Origin: Clostridiaceae bacterium
GTDB taxonomy: Bacteria; Bacillota; Clostridia; Lachnospirales; Lachnospiraceae
Direction: 5' to 3'
NCBI GenBank assembly: GCA_902362865.1
Contig: CABIYE010000001.1
Location: 62,001 to 126,000 of the forward strand
DNA length: 64,000 nt
Both the position numbers and the translations under genes were made by a program. The notes under the pieces are model-generated. The model searched no databases and had not been told where the DNA came from. It saw only the letters and a list, made by a program, of their open reading frames with translations. Positions 8,993 to 18,306 of the stretch are shown here, one piece after another (the stretch's first letter is position 1; each line of letters opens with the position of its first letter).

Positions 8993-10558
8993 ATGATGAG
9001 AAAAAGATTATTAGCGATGCTTCTGGTTCTGGTTCTGTCTTTTTGCCAGGCGGCAGTGGTATTTGCTTCTGAAGTACCGCAGCAGAAAGCGGGGCTGGAG
9101 ACGGAAGAAGAATCAGGGGGAGAATTATCGGTGTTGGAAATCGGAGATTATCTCAGGCAAGGGCAGACAGAAGAGATTGTAGAAAAGCTGGAGATGCCCA
9201 TTGTGTCATCAACACAGTTTTTTTACTCGAGCGCTGCACATGCAAAAGATGGGCTGCGTGTCGAATGGTATGACGATGGAGCAGCACGGCAGATTTCAGT
9301 TTTGTGTGAGGATAACAAAACGGTCAGCATAGATGGGATTCGCTGCGGAATGGATAAGGAGCAGGTGCGGCGTATTTTGAAAGCTGCAGGTTACCTGCCT
9401 CCGCAGTTAACAGGAGGCGGAGAGACAGGCGCATCATATGAGGAATATTGTGATAGCCGTCCGGATTTCTTTTTTGTCCTGGATTTATACTACGATGCAG
9501 ACGGAATTCTGGAAGGGTTCTATTGGAATAATTATTCCCAGGGGGATATCCTTCGCGAGCCACTTTCTGATGTAACCCGTTCAGATTGGTTTTGCGGGGC
9601 GGTTACCTATGTTTATAACAACTGGCTCATGACAGGGTTGGGTGATTTTGTTTTTGGACCAGGTGAACCTCTGGCGAGGGCGCAGTTTGCGGTGATTATA
9701 CACAGGATGGAGAACAGTCCGCAGACAGAATATTTTTCTGCCTTTCCGGACGTAGAGGATGAGCAGTGGTACACAGAAGCCATTCTATGGGCAAATAAAA
9801 ATAAAATCGTAACCGGGTATGCAAATGGGAGGTTTGGTCCGGCGGATCTGATTACCAGGGAACAGATGGCGGTGATGATGTACCGATATGCGAAGACAAA
9901 AGGATATGATACGCAGGCAAGGGCAGAGTTGTCTGGGTACAACGATGTTTCCCTTGTCAGCGCTTTTGCAAAAGAAGCAATGGAATGGTGCGTAGCGGAA
10001 GGGATTATTTCCGGCAAGGATTATGGGACAAGGCTGGATCCGCAGGCAAATGCGGCAAGAGCAGAATGTGCGGCAATTATAGCGCGGTTTGTAAAGAAAT
10101 ATTCAGAAACGGAGATTCCTGAAAAATTGGACTATGAGAAGATATATGGTCCGCTAGTGGATATGTGTGCGAACAGTTATGGAGAATATGCGAAATATAA
10201 TACCTATTTTCTGTATGATATCAACCATGACGGAGTGAAAGAGCTACTGCTGCAGGAAGGAACCTGTGAAGCGGATTATCTGTATTATATCTATACGATA
10301 GAAAAGGGAAGAAGCATCTGTCTCGGGTATACCGGAGGCGGGTGGACCATGTTCTATAAGGATGAAAGTGGAGGAAAAGAAGATTATATTCTGCGTTTGA
10401 GCGCCCATATGGGATATGAAAGGATAGAAAAGGTATGGATAGATTCCTTTGAGGTGAAATATCAGGTTCTGTCTGAATCGGAAACGGAAGGCGAGTACTA
10501 TTCCAATCCTTATCCGCTGGAAGCACATTATGTGACAGATAAAACCGGACTTCGGTAG
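8993..10558 (+). CDS. Secreted protein with three SLH domains
   Basis: A 521-residue exported protein. The signal peptide MMRKRLLAMLLVLVLSFCQA ends near FAS. A unique N-terminal region spans about 35-190. Three SLH repeats follow at roughly 195-385, recognisable by FGPGEPLARAQFAVII, FGPADLITREQMAVMM and LDPQANAARAECAAII. An unrecognised ~130-residue C-terminal domain contains a DINHDGVKELLL stretch, which looks like a dockerin/EF-hand-like calcium loop or VCBS-like motif. SLH modules bind secondary cell-wall polymers and tether proteins to the surface. The same SLH type occurs in the rhodanese protein at 13039-15168. Confidence 0.88.
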   Translation: MMRKRLLAMLLVLVLSFCQAAVVFASEVPQQKAGLETEEESGGELSVLEIGDYLRQGQTEEIVEKLEMPIVSSTQFFYSSAAHAKDGLRVEWYDDGAARQISVLCEDNKTVSIDGIRCGMDKEQVRRILKAAGYLPPQLTGGGETGASYEEYCDSRPDFFFVLDLYYDADGILEGFYWNNYSQGDILREPLSDVTRSDWFCGAVTYVYNNWLMTGLGDFVFGPGEPLARAQFAVIIHRMENSPQTEYFSAFPDVEDEQWYTEAILWANKNKIVTGYANGRFGPADLITREQMAVMMYRYAKTKGYDTQARAELSGYNDVSLVSAFAKEAMEWCVAEGIISGKDYGTRLDPQANAARAECAAIIARFVKKYSETEIPEKLDYEKIYGPLVDMCANSYGEYAKYNTYFLYDINHDGVKELLLQEGTCEADYLYYIYTIEKGRSICLGYTGGGWTMFYKDESGGKEDYILRLSAHMGYERIEKVWIDSFEVKYQVLSESETEGEYYSNPYPLEAHYVTDKTGLR

Positions 10559-10573
10559 TTGGGAGTATATTTT

Positions 10574-11629
10574 ATGAAGAAATTATTAGACCGTATTTTT
10601 ATAGAAGGTCTGAGCGGAATGGCTCAGGGGCTTTTTGCTACGTTGATTATTGGGACGATTATCCAGCAGATTGGCTTGCTTGTGGGCGGCAGCCGGGGCG
10701 ATATGATTTATGTGCTGGGGAAGGTGGCAGCATCCCTGACAGGGGCAGGCATTGGCATCGGTGTTGCAGCTAAGTTTAAAGAGAGCCATTTGGTTATTGT
10801 CTCGGCGGCTACCGCCGGAATGGTGGGTGCTTTTGCAAGCAAGCTGCTGGCAGGAGAAGTGCTGGCGGAAGGAAGTATGGTGTACGCAGGACCGGGAGAA
10901 CCGCTGGGAGCATTCATTGCAGCTTATGTGGGGATTGAACTGGGACATCTGGTGGCGGGAAAGACAAAGCTGGATATTCTGCTGACCCCGTTAGTAACGA
11001 TTGGTACAGGCTCTGCTGTGGGACTTCTGCTTGGACCGCCGATTTCCAGATTCATGGCAGGACTGGGCGGAATCATTAACTGGGGGACAGAACAGCAGCC
11101 CTTCTTAATGGGAATCGTAGTTTCTGTGGTGATGGGAATGGTACTGACCCTTCCCATCAGTTCAGCAGCCCTTGGCATTATCCTGAATCTTTCTGGTCTT
11201 GCAGCCGGGGCGGCGACCATAGGCTGCTGCTGCAATATGGTAGGATTTGCGGTGGCAAGCTACAGAGAGAATAAGATGGGAGGACTTCTGGCACAGGGAA
11301 TCGGAACCTCTATGCTGCAGGTGCCTAATATTGTGAAGAAGCCGGTTATCTGGCTGCCGGAGATCCTTTCCAGTGCCATTTTGGGGCCGGTAGGGACGAT
11401 GCTGTTTCATATGACCAGCAATGCCACCGGTTCCGGTATGGGGACGGCAGGACTGGTAGGACAGATTATGACATGGGAGACTATGATTCAGACAGAACCC
11501 GCACAGATGGTTCTGATTAAAATTCTTGTTATTCAGATTATTCTTCCGGCGGTTGTGACACTGGCGATTTCTGAATATATGAGGAAAAAGAAATGGATTA
11601 AGCCCGGAGATATGAAACTTGATTTGTAA
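10574..11629 (+). CDS. PTS EIIC-like sugar permease (PTS_EIIC_2 family)
   Basis: A 351-residue very hydrophobic membrane protein with Gly-rich helices. Segments such as GLSGMAQGLFATLIIGTI and MTSNATGSGMGTAGLVGQI are typical of the PF13303 EIIC family, whose members are often annotated as PTS sugar transporter subunit IIC but lack adjacent EIIA/EIIB genes. The ATG at 10574 has GGGAG upstream; an upstream TTG in frame is less likely. No other PTS component is visible nearby, so phosphotransfer-coupled uptake is not assured. Starts 15 nt after the SLH gene ends. Confidence 0.8.
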   Translation: MKKLLDRIFIEGLSGMAQGLFATLIIGTIIQQIGLLVGGSRGDMIYVLGKVAASLTGAGIGIGVAAKFKESHLVIVSAATAGMVGAFASKLLAGEVLAEGSMVYAGPGEPLGAFIAAYVGIELGHLVAGKTKLDILLTPLVTIGTGSAVGLLLGPPISRFMAGLGGIINWGTEQQPFLMGIVVSVVMGMVLTLPISSAALGIILNLSGLAAGAATIGCCCNMVGFAVASYRENKMGGLLAQGIGTSMLQVPNIVKKPVIWLPEILSSAILGPVGTMLFHMTSNATGSGMGTAGLVGQIMTWETMIQTEPAQMVLIKILVIQIILPAVVTLAISEYMRKKKWIKPGDMKLDL

Positions 11630-11684
11630 GAGAAGAATCCTACAATATGAAACCGGATATTACAAAAGAAAAGAGGAAGAGTAT

Positions 11685-12209
11685 ATGTTGGGTACAGGAT
11701 TGATACATGTGTATTACGGAGATGGAAAAGGAAAGACGACCGCTGCGGTAGGACAGGCGGTTCGTGCGGCAGGAGCGGGGCTGCGGGTACTGTTTTTTCA
11801 GTTTATGAAGGATAATACCTCCAATGAGCGGCAGATTTTGGAGAAGATACCGAATGTTACCTGTCTTCCGGGAAAACGGCACATGAAATTTTACAATCAG
11901 ATGAATAAGGAAGAAAAAGCAGAGTACAGACGTTATAATACGAAAGCATTAGATGAGATTGGAAAATTCTGCGTTAATTTCGATCTGCTTGTTCTGGACG
12001 AGGCGGTGTGTGCGGCAGATCTGGAATTGTTAAGTGAGAAGAAATTAATTGATTTTCTGCGGCACAAGCCGCGTGGACTGGAAGTAATTATGACAGGACA
12101 TCATGTGTCAGATGCTATCTTTAACGAGGCGGATTATGTTACCGAGATGACGAAGGTGAAACATCCTTATGATAAGGGCAGGACAGCGCGGGAAGGGATT
12201 GAATTCTAA
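11685..12209 (+). CDS. cobO: Cob(I)yrinic acid a,c-diamide adenosyltransferase (CobO/BtuR type)
   Basis: A 174-residue P-loop enzyme that transfers the 5'-deoxyadenosyl group of ATP to Co(I) corrinoids. The characteristic N-terminus is IHVYYGDGKGKTTAAVGQAV, with a C-terminal Walker B-like segment FDLLVLDEAVCA and VIMTGHH. Length is close to the usual ~180-200. The ATG at 11685 follows AGAGGAAGAG; the longer in-frame upstream ATG at 11619 overlaps the EIIC gene and is not family-like. There are no other cobalamin genes nearby and no riboswitch seen upstream, so it probably serves salvage. Confidence 0.9.
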   Translation: MLGTGLIHVYYGDGKGKTTAAVGQAVRAAGAGLRVLFFQFMKDNTSNERQILEKIPNVTCLPGKRHMKFYNQMNKEEKAEYRRYNTKALDEIGKFCVNFDLLVLDEAVCAADLELLSEKKLIDFLRHKPRGLEVIMTGHHVSDAIFNEADYVTEMTKVKHPYDKGRTAREGIEF

Positions 12210-12312
12210 TTCTTAAATAAATATGAACTCCATGGTAGTTCCCTGTCATTTATGGTATACTGAATAAGTAAGCGATGAGCTTATGATATACAAAGTGTTG
12301 GGGGAGAACCAT

Positions 12313-12966
12313 ATGAAACTTGCTCTTAAAAACTACGAGGATGTAGACAGCTGGAAGACGATTATGTTCCTGTATACATCTGCGGTTAAAGAAGTAAATA
12401 CGAAGCTGGAGATACTGAACGACGAGTTCCAGCATGTGCATCAGTATAATCCAATTGAACATATTAAGACAAGGATTAAGACGCCGGAAAGTATTGTAAA
12501 GAAATTAAAACGCAACGGGCATGAGACGTCCATTGAGAATATGGTAAAATATGTCAATGACATTGCGGGAGTACGGTTAATCTGTTCTTTTACATCTGAT
12601 ATCTATAAGCTTGCAGAGATGATAGGGAATCAGAGTGATTTGAAAGTCTTATCAATTAAAGACTACATAAAGAATCCCAAGGAAAGCGGTTATAAGAGTT
12701 ATCACATGCTGGTTTCCGTCCCTATTTTTTTATCTGACAGCGTGGTGGATACAAAGGTAGAGATACAGATCCGGACCATTGCCATGGATTTCTGGGCGAG
12801 TCTGGAGCACAAGATTTATTACAAATTTGAAGGGAATGCACCGGAATATATCAGCCGGGAGCTGCAGGAATGTGCGGAGATGGTATCGACGCTGGATGAG
12901 AAGATGTTGTCTTTGAATGAAGCAATTCTTGCCTGCCTGGATGAAGAAGAGGAAAGCGGATGTTAG
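12313..12966 (+). CDS. Small alarmone synthetase (RelA/SpoT domain GTP pyrophosphokinase)
   Basis: A 217-residue protein consisting of one (p)ppGpp synthetase domain, without the HD hydrolase or TGS/ACT regions of long RelA, as in RelP/RelQ (YwaC/YjbM). Key motifs are RIKTPESIVKKLKR (ATP-binding region), DIAGVRLIC, NPKESGYKSYHM and VEIQIRTIAMDFWASLEHK. It should make (p)ppGpp from ATP and GDP/GTP under envelope or stationary-phase stress. The ATG at 12313 follows GGGGGAG. A strong bidirectional terminator separates it from the convergent rhodanese gene. Confidence 0.92.
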   Translation: MKLALKNYEDVDSWKTIMFLYTSAVKEVNTKLEILNDEFQHVHQYNPIEHIKTRIKTPESIVKKLKRNGHETSIENMVKYVNDIAGVRLICSFTSDIYKLAEMIGNQSDLKVLSIKDYIKNPKESGYKSYHMLVSVPIFLSDSVVDTKVEIQIRTIAMDFWASLEHKIYYKFEGNAPEYISRELQECAEMVSTLDEKMLSLNEAILACLDEEEESGC

Positions 12967-12976
12967 ACGGGCAGAC

Positions 12977-13017
12977 AAAACAGGAGGGAAAACTTATAAG
13001 GTTTCCCTCCTGTTTTT
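12977..13017. terminator. Bidirectional intrinsic terminator
   Basis: Fifteen perfectly paired bases (12977-12991 with 13002-13016) with A-rich and T-rich flanks, between convergent genes. Confidence 0.92.
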
Positions 13018-13038
13018 GTTGCCCTTTTTGGACAGTGC

Positions 13039-15168
13039 TTATTCAAATACAGGATAAGTTGTTACAAATCTTGTGATGATTGTAGAAGCCTGTGCACGTA
13101 CAGCGCTTCCCTGTGGGTCAAGTTTACCATTATTTCCTGTGATGATTTCATTTGCAACAACCCATTCCATAGCATCCTTTGCAAAAGCAGTTACACTGGA
13201 TGCATCCGGGAATGTACTCAGATCGTCAGATGCCGTAACATCCCACTTCTTATAATTTGCATAACGGTACATAATCGTAGCCATCTGCTCACGGGTGATC
13301 GGGTCGCTTGGCCCGAACAGACCGGTGTTCGTGTAACCTGTGATAATCTTATTCTGGTTTGCCCAGATAACAGCGTCTTTGTACCAGTCTTCACCGGCAT
13401 CCGGGAAAGTAGGTTCTGTAGTATTTACCTTTGGTGAACCTTCCATACGGTACAGGATCAGTGCGAACTGTGCACGTGCAAGATCCTCGGTTGGCGCGAA
13501 GGTATTTTTATCTTTACCGGTCATCAGCTCCGTGAAGTAAGTAAATTCTACGTAGTTATAATACCAGTCAGCTCCGTAAACATCTGTAAATGGAAGGCTG
13601 ACAAATGCATCGCTGACGGTCTTATTTCCTGCTCCGCCTGTGATGATGAAGATATTGTTTGTATCAAATCCCAGATCTTTTAAGATGGAGATAGCCGTCT
13701 TAGCACATCTGTTGCCGCTGAAGCAAGTAATATAAATTGGAGAGTCTGCATCTAAGTTTGAGGAAGCCCATTCAGCGAAAGCGATCTGAAGGTCTGCGTT
13801 CTCCACATCCTTTAAGTTACAGTTGATTGCTCCCGGAAGATGTCCTTCTGTGTAAGAATCTGCATCTCTTACGTCGATATACTGGATATAGTCTTCGCTA
13901 TCCAGATCGTCGACTGCTTTCTGCGCCTCTACATATTTCCAGTCAATTTTCTCATCGTATCTGTTGGTAGTAAGAGCACCTTCGATTTTTTCCAGAGCAG
14001 CAGCTCCGCCTGTAATTGTGAAGATTCTGTCTTCGGCAATTCCTGCAGCGAGAAGGTTTCTGGTAGCTCTCTGCGCGCCTCTCTGGCCGCTGTTGCATAC
14101 GATATAGATTGGTTTGGTGTCCCCTTCACCCATGAATGTAGCCTTTGCATAATCTACCAGTCCGGCATCCAGGGATTCATCATCTAATGGGAACTGCGGG
14201 CACCAGAGGGAGTTCGCAATACGTCCGGCTGTGTAGTTTTCAAAAAGACGTACATCCAGAATGTATGCGGTATCTTCTTTTGATGCAGTCAACGCTGCCT
14301 CAGGAGTTACAAATTGGTATTCCGGCTCATCGGTAACGAATGCGCCGCTGAGTGTTGCATCGGAAGCGCCGCCGCGGATGATATAAGCCTTGTCGGTATC
14401 ATAGCCCAGATCCTTCAGGATAGAGATAGCGGTCTTCGCGCAACGGTTGCCGCTGTAGCAGGTAATGTAAATCGGCTGGTCGGCATCCAGGTTTTCGGGA
14501 ACCCATGCGGCAAAAGCATTCTGAAGAGCAGCATCTGCCGGAGTTCCAAGGGAACAGTTAAGAGCGCCTTTTAAGTGGCCTTTTGCAAAATCAGCCTCAC
14601 TTCTGACGTCAATAATCTGGATTTCGTCATTATCTACTGCTGCAATGGCGTCTGCAGGTTCTACGTATTTCCAGTCAATAGCATCGTTGTGTCTTTCTGT
14701 GGTAAGAGCGCCTTCGATTTCTTTCAGAGCAGCAGCGCCCCCTGTGATTGTGAAAATCCTTGCTTCATCAATCCCTGCTGCAAGAAGGTTTGCAGTAGCT
14801 CTCTGCGCGCCTCTCTGGCCGCTGTTGCATACGATGTAGATTGGTTTGGTGTCCCCTTCACCCATGAATGTAGCCTTTGCATAATCTGCCAGTTTAGCAT
14901 CCAGTGATTCGTCATCTAACGGGAACTGTGGGCACCAGAGAGAATTTGTAATCCGGCCTGCCGTATAGTTCTCGAAAAGACGCACGTCCAGGATGTATGC
15001 GCTGCCGTCAGCAGCAGCTTTTACTGCGTCTGCCGGTGTGACAAAATTATAAGTTGCTTCCGCCTCTTCTGCTGAGGCAATTGGGTCTTCCTCTGCAGCA
15101 AATACAAGGCTTGCGTTAGAAAATACCATTGTACCTGCAAGAAGAAGAGCTAATAGTTTCTTTTTCAT
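13039..15168 (-). CDS. Secreted four-rhodanese-domain protein with C-terminal SLH anchors
   Basis: A 709-residue exported protein: signal peptide (MKKKLLALLLAGTMVFSNAS), four rhodanese-like sulfurtransferase domains and three SLH repeats from about 535. Putative active-site Cys residues are C114 (CNSGQRG), C237 (CYSGNRC), C358 (CNSGQRG) and C482 (CFSGNRC), so all four domains keep a loop cysteine. Domains 1+2 and 3+4 are a tandem duplication with a 244-residue period. Rhodaneses transfer sulfane sulfur to thiols or cyanide; a wall-attached tandem form may handle extracellular polysulfide or sulfide, which is inference. The start follows AGGAGG (complement of the CCTCCT at 15174-15179). Confidence 0.88.
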   Translation of the reverse strand: MKKKLLALLLAGTMVFSNASLVFAAEEDPIASAEEAEATYNFVTPADAVKAAADGSAYILDVRLFENYTAGRITNSLWCPQFPLDDESLDAKLADYAKATFMGEGDTKPIYIVCNSGQRGAQRATANLLAAGIDEARIFTITGGAAALKEIEGALTTERHNDAIDWKYVEPADAIAAVDNDEIQIIDVRSEADFAKGHLKGALNCSLGTPADAALQNAFAAWVPENLDADQPIYITCYSGNRCAKTAISILKDLGYDTDKAYIIRGGASDATLSGAFVTDEPEYQFVTPEAALTASKEDTAYILDVRLFENYTAGRIANSLWCPQFPLDDESLDAGLVDYAKATFMGEGDTKPIYIVCNSGQRGAQRATRNLLAAGIAEDRIFTITGGAAALEKIEGALTTNRYDEKIDWKYVEAQKAVDDLDSEDYIQYIDVRDADSYTEGHLPGAINCNLKDVENADLQIAFAEWASSNLDADSPIYITCFSGNRCAKTAISILKDLGFDTNNIFIITGGAGNKTVSDAFVSLPFTDVYGADWYYNYVEFTYFTELMTGKDKNTFAPTEDLARAQFALILYRMEGSPKVNTTEPTFPDAGEDWYKDAVIWANQNKIITGYTNTGLFGPSDPITREQMATIMYRYANYKKWDVTASDDLSTFPDASSVTAFAKDAMEWVVANEIITGNNGKLDPQGSAVRAQASTIITRFVTTYPVFE
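13588..15051 (-). repeat. 732-bp tandem duplication inside the rhodanese gene
   Basis: Coding DNA for domains 1+2 and 3+4 repeats with a 732-nt offset; the segments near 14065-14160 and 14797-14890 are almost identical, differing at a few third positions. Limits are approximate. This indicates a fairly recent in-frame duplication. Confidence 0.8.
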
Positions 15169-15321
15169 AAAAAACCTCCTTAGTATTATTATAGATTAAT
15201 GGTAAACTACCACCTTTATTATAGTATTAATTGGATAAATCTGCTAATAGATTATATTGATAAATGATAAATATAATAGATAACTCCTATAAATGTAAGC
15301 TGGAAATGAAGGGAAACTGTT

Positions 15322-15376
15322 TTTACGCAGATTTAACATTCCGACGGTTTCAGATTTAACATTCCTCCTATATGAT
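15322..15376 (+). promoter_or_regulatory. Pho-box-like promoter of the pst operon
   Basis: TTTACG at 15322 and TTAACA at 15333 are 11 bp apart, and a second TTAACA lies at 15356. They resemble the 11-bp-spaced TT(A/T/C)ACA repeats bound by Firmicute PhoP. A TATGAT -10 candidate lies at 15371-15376, with the last repeat overlapping the -35 region. A 15-bp direct repeat starting CAGATTTAAC occurs twice, 23 bp apart. PhoP control is inferred. Confidence 0.55.
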
Positions 15377-15425
15377 GGCAACTGTGAAGAAAATACAAAT
15401 CTGAAAACAAAAGGAGATTATAATT

Positions 15426-16340
15426 ATGAAATTGAAAAAGTTTATTGCAGTATTAGGAGTGGCAGCAATGATGACAGGTCTTCTGGCCGGCTGTGGAAAT
15501 AGTGCAGATGAAGGAAATGCAGATGGAGGAAGCGAGGCGGCTGCAGAATGGGATTCCGCCAATGATATTACCATTGTTTCCAGAGAAGATGGTTCCGGAA
15601 CAAGAGGCGCCTTTATTGAGCTTTTTGGAATTGAAGAAGAAGTCGAGGGCGAAAAGGTAGATATGACAACGGAGGAAGCACAGATTACAAATAGTACTTC
15701 TGTAATGCTTACTACAGTAGCAGGTGACGAATACGCAATCGGCTATGTATCTCTCGGCTCTCTGGATGATAGTGTAAAGGCTCTGAAGATTGACGGGGCA
15801 GAGGCAACTGCCGAGAATGTAAAGAGTGGTACATATAAAGTGTCCAGACCATTTAATATTGCAACCAAAGAAGGGGCAGATAATGAAGTAGCAAATGATT
15901 TTATTACTTTCATTATGAGTACAGAAGGACAGCAGGTTGTGGAAGAAAACGGATATATTCCGCTGGACGGAACACAGGCATATGAAGGAACAGCTCCTTT
16001 CGGTAAAGCAGTGGTAGGTGGTTCTTCTTCTGTATCACCGGTAATGGAGAAATTAATTGAGGCTTATAAAGAAGTGAATCCAAATGCAGAAATTGAGCTT
16101 CAGACAACAGATTCAACCACTGGTATGGAATCTACAATCAATGGAAGTTATGATATTGGTATGGCGTCCCGTGAATTAAAAGATACAGAATTGTCAGAAG
16201 GACTGACAGGCCAGGTCATTGCAACAGATGGTATTGCGGTTATCGTAAACAATGACAGTACTGTAGATGAACTGAGCAGTGAACAGGTGAAATCCATTTA
16301 TACAGGTGAAGCCGTAACATGGGCAGATGTAGTGGAGTAG
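15426..16340 (+). CDS. pstS: Phosphate-binding lipoprotein PstS, halves in swapped order
   Basis: A 304-residue lipoprotein with lipobox LLAGC (Cys23). It captures phosphate outside the membrane and hands it to PstCA. Motifs of a canonical C-terminal half come first: SREDGSGTRGAF (about residue 51), AIGYVSLGSL and FITFIMSTEGQQVV. The usual N-terminal half follows from about 197: VVGGSSSVSPVMEKL, DIGMASRELK, IATDGIAVIVN and SIYTGEAVTW. The order is therefore circularly permuted relative to classical PstS. Both phosphate-binding loops (GSSSVSP and REDGSGTR) are intact, and pstC follows 34 nt later, so it is probably functional as a binding protein. Confidence 0.9.
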   Translation: MKLKKFIAVLGVAAMMTGLLAGCGNSADEGNADGGSEAAAEWDSANDITIVSREDGSGTRGAFIELFGIEEEVEGEKVDMTTEEAQITNSTSVMLTTVAGDEYAIGYVSLGSLDDSVKALKIDGAEATAENVKSGTYKVSRPFNIATKEGADNEVANDFITFIMSTEGQQVVEENGYIPLDGTQAYEGTAPFGKAVVGGSSSVSPVMEKLIEAYKEVNPNAEIELQTTDSTTGMESTINGSYDIGMASRELKDTELSEGLTGQVIATDGIAVIVNNDSTVDELSSEQVKSIYTGEAVTWADVVE

Positions 16341-16374
16341 TAACGAAATCATCTTTAAAGAGGGAATAGAATCA

Positions 16375-17268
16375 ATGAAATCAAAAGCATGGACAGAAAG
16401 CTTCATGCGGGGAGTGTTCTTCATTGCCGCCTGCGCTTCGGTGCTGGCGGTAGCTCTCATTTGTGTATTCTTATTTGCAAATGGGATCCCTGCCATGAAG
16501 GAAATCGGATTTGGAGAATTTTTGAGTGGGAAAATGTGGAAACCCAACAATAAGATATTCGGGATTTTTCCTATGATAATCGGAAGCTTGTATGTGACTG
16601 CCGGGGCAATCCTCTTTGGGGTGCCGGTTGGAATCCTGACTTCCGTGTTTATGGCAAAATATTGTCCAAAACGTATTTATAAACCATTAAAGGCAGCGAC
16701 AGAACTTCTGGCGGGGATTCCGTCTGTTGTATATGGCTTCTTTGGATTAGTGGTGCTGGTACCGGCGATACGAAGCGTTGGAAGGATACTTTGGCAGATG
16801 GGGCTTATAAAGTCACCCGGAAATGGAAATAGTATGCTGACAGCGTCACTTCTTCTGGCTATGATGATCCTGCCTACCATCATTGGTGTAACGGAATCAG
16901 CAATCCGGGCGGTCCCGGAGCATTATTATGAAGGTGCCCTGGCATTGGGTGCAACCCATGAAAGAAGTATTTTCCGGGTTGTAATCCCGGCAGCGAAGAG
17001 TGGTGTGATTGCAGGGATTGTTCTGGGCATCGGGCGTGCGATCGGTGAAACGATGGCAGTTATCATGGTGGCGGGCAATCAGGCGAGAATGCCAGCCGGA
17101 ATCCTGAAAGGAGTCCGGACGCTGACAGCAAACATCGTTATTGAGATGGGATATGCTACGGATTTACACAGAGAGGCGCTGATAGCGACAGGCGTGGTAT
17201 TGTTTGTATTTATTTTGATTATTAATTTCAGTGTGGCATTGTTGAACAGGAGGGGCGGACGTGAATAA
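16375..17268 (+). CDS. pstC: Phosphate ABC transporter permease PstC
   Basis: A 297-residue inner-membrane permease with six predicted helices. The conserved EAA-like cytoplasmic loop is EGALALGATHERSIFRVVIP, and the family string ELLAGIPSVVYGFFGL lies near residue 110. The GIGRAIGETMAV segment near the end is a hallmark of PstC/PstA. It pairs with PstA to form the phosphate channel. The ATG follows GAGGGAATAG, and its stop overlaps the pstA GTG start, indicating translational coupling. Confidence 0.95.
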   Translation: MKSKAWTESFMRGVFFIAACASVLAVALICVFLFANGIPAMKEIGFGEFLSGKMWKPNNKIFGIFPMIIGSLYVTAGAILFGVPVGILTSVFMAKYCPKRIYKPLKAATELLAGIPSVVYGFFGLVVLVPAIRSVGRILWQMGLIKSPGNGNSMLTASLLLAMMILPTIIGVTESAIRAVPEHYYEGALALGATHERSIFRVVIPAAKSGVIAGIVLGIGRAIGETMAVIMVAGNQARMPAGILKGVRTLTANIVIEMGYATDLHREALIATGVVLFVFILIINFSVALLNRRGGRE

Positions 17269-18118
17269 AGAGACATTTAGACAAAAGATGAAATCCTATG
17301 CCCTGCATCCGGGTTCATTGCTTATGATGCTTCTTGTGATGCTTTCAGCGGTTATTACCTTTGCAGTTTTGCTTTTTTTGATTGTATATATATTGGTACA
17401 CGGTATTCCGTACCTGAAGCCGTCTTTGTTTTCTTTTACTTATACTTCTGAGAATGCATCTTTAATGCCGGCGCTGATTAATACTGTTATTATGACGCTG
17501 CTTTCCTTGCTTATCGCAGTTCCGCTGGGAATTTTTGCGGCAATTTTTCTGGTAGAATATGCGGGAAGAGGCAATAAGTTTGTTGAGGTTATCCGTCTTA
17601 CAACAGAGACACTGTCAGGAATTCCTTCTATTGTATATGGGTTGTTCGGTATGCTGTTTTTTGTTACTACATGTGGATGGGGGTTTTCGCTTCTGGCAGG
17701 AGCGTTTACCCTTTCTATCATGATTTTACCTCTTATCATGCGTACAACAGAGGAAGCGTTGAAATCTGTTCCTGATTCCTACAGAGAAGGAAGTTTTGGG
17801 CTTGGAGCCGGGAAGTTAAGAACGGTGTTCCGTATCGTGCTCCCATCGGCCGTGCCGGGAATTCTTGCGGGAATTATTCTGGCGATCGGAAGAATTGTGG
17901 GAGAGACGGCTGCGTTGATTTATACAGCAGGAACGGTGGCAGATGTGCCGTCAAGCGTCATGGGTTCCGGAAGGACGTTGGCAGTCCATATGTATAATCT
18001 TGCGAGTGAAGGACTCTATATGGATCAGGCGTATGCAACTTCGGTGGTGTTGCTGATTCTGGTGGTTGGAATCAATACGCTTTCCAGTGTAGTGGCAAAG
18101 AAGTTTACCAAGGCATAA
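17261..18118 (+). CDS. pstA: Phosphate ABC transporter permease PstA
   Basis: A 285-residue permease, partner of PstC. Motifs are [17 protein letters not shown], the EAA-like loop [21 protein letters not shown] and [17 protein letters not shown]. The GTG start at 17261 lies inside the pstC stop region with AGGAGGGG upstream. The next gene is the start of pstB, 38 nt away, which is interrupted. Confidence 0.95.
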   Translation: MNKETFRQKMKSYALHPGSLLMMLLVMLSAVITFAVLLFLIVYILVHGIPYLKPSLFSFTYTSENASLMPALINTVIMTLLSLLIAVPLGIFAAIFLVEYAGRGNKFVEVIRLTTETLSGIPSIVYGLFGMLFFVTTCGWGFSLLAGAFTLSIMILPLIMRTTEEALKSVPDSYREGSFGLGAGKLRTVFRIVLPSAVPGILAGIILAIGRIVGETAALIYTAGTVADVPSSVMGSGRTLAVHMYNLASEGLYMDQAYATSVVLLILVVGINTLSSVVAKKFTKA

Positions 18119-18156
18119 CCGTCTTAAATCTAAGAAAGGAAAACGAACATACAGAT

Positions 18157-18306
18157 ATGGGAAAACTAAGTATTAAAAATCTGAATTTATATTATGATGA
18201 TTTTAAAGCCTTGAAAGATGTGAATCTGGAGATTGAGGCAAATAAAATCACAGCATTTATCGGACCCTCCGGCTGTGGTGATTATGTTAAAATAAGACTA
18301 AGTTAG
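18157..18306 (+). pseudogene. pstB: pstB interrupted in its Walker A motif by the ICE
   Basis: The first 41 codons encode a normal PstB N-terminus (ATG at 18157 after AAAGGAAAA), ending in the P-loop start FIGPSGCG. The catalytic Lys and everything after it are replaced by eight foreign codons and a TAG at 18304. PstB energises phosphate uptake, so this allele cannot hydrolyse ATP. The rest of pstB presumably lies beyond the right end of the element, outside this window. Excision of the element would restore it. Confidence 0.9.
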
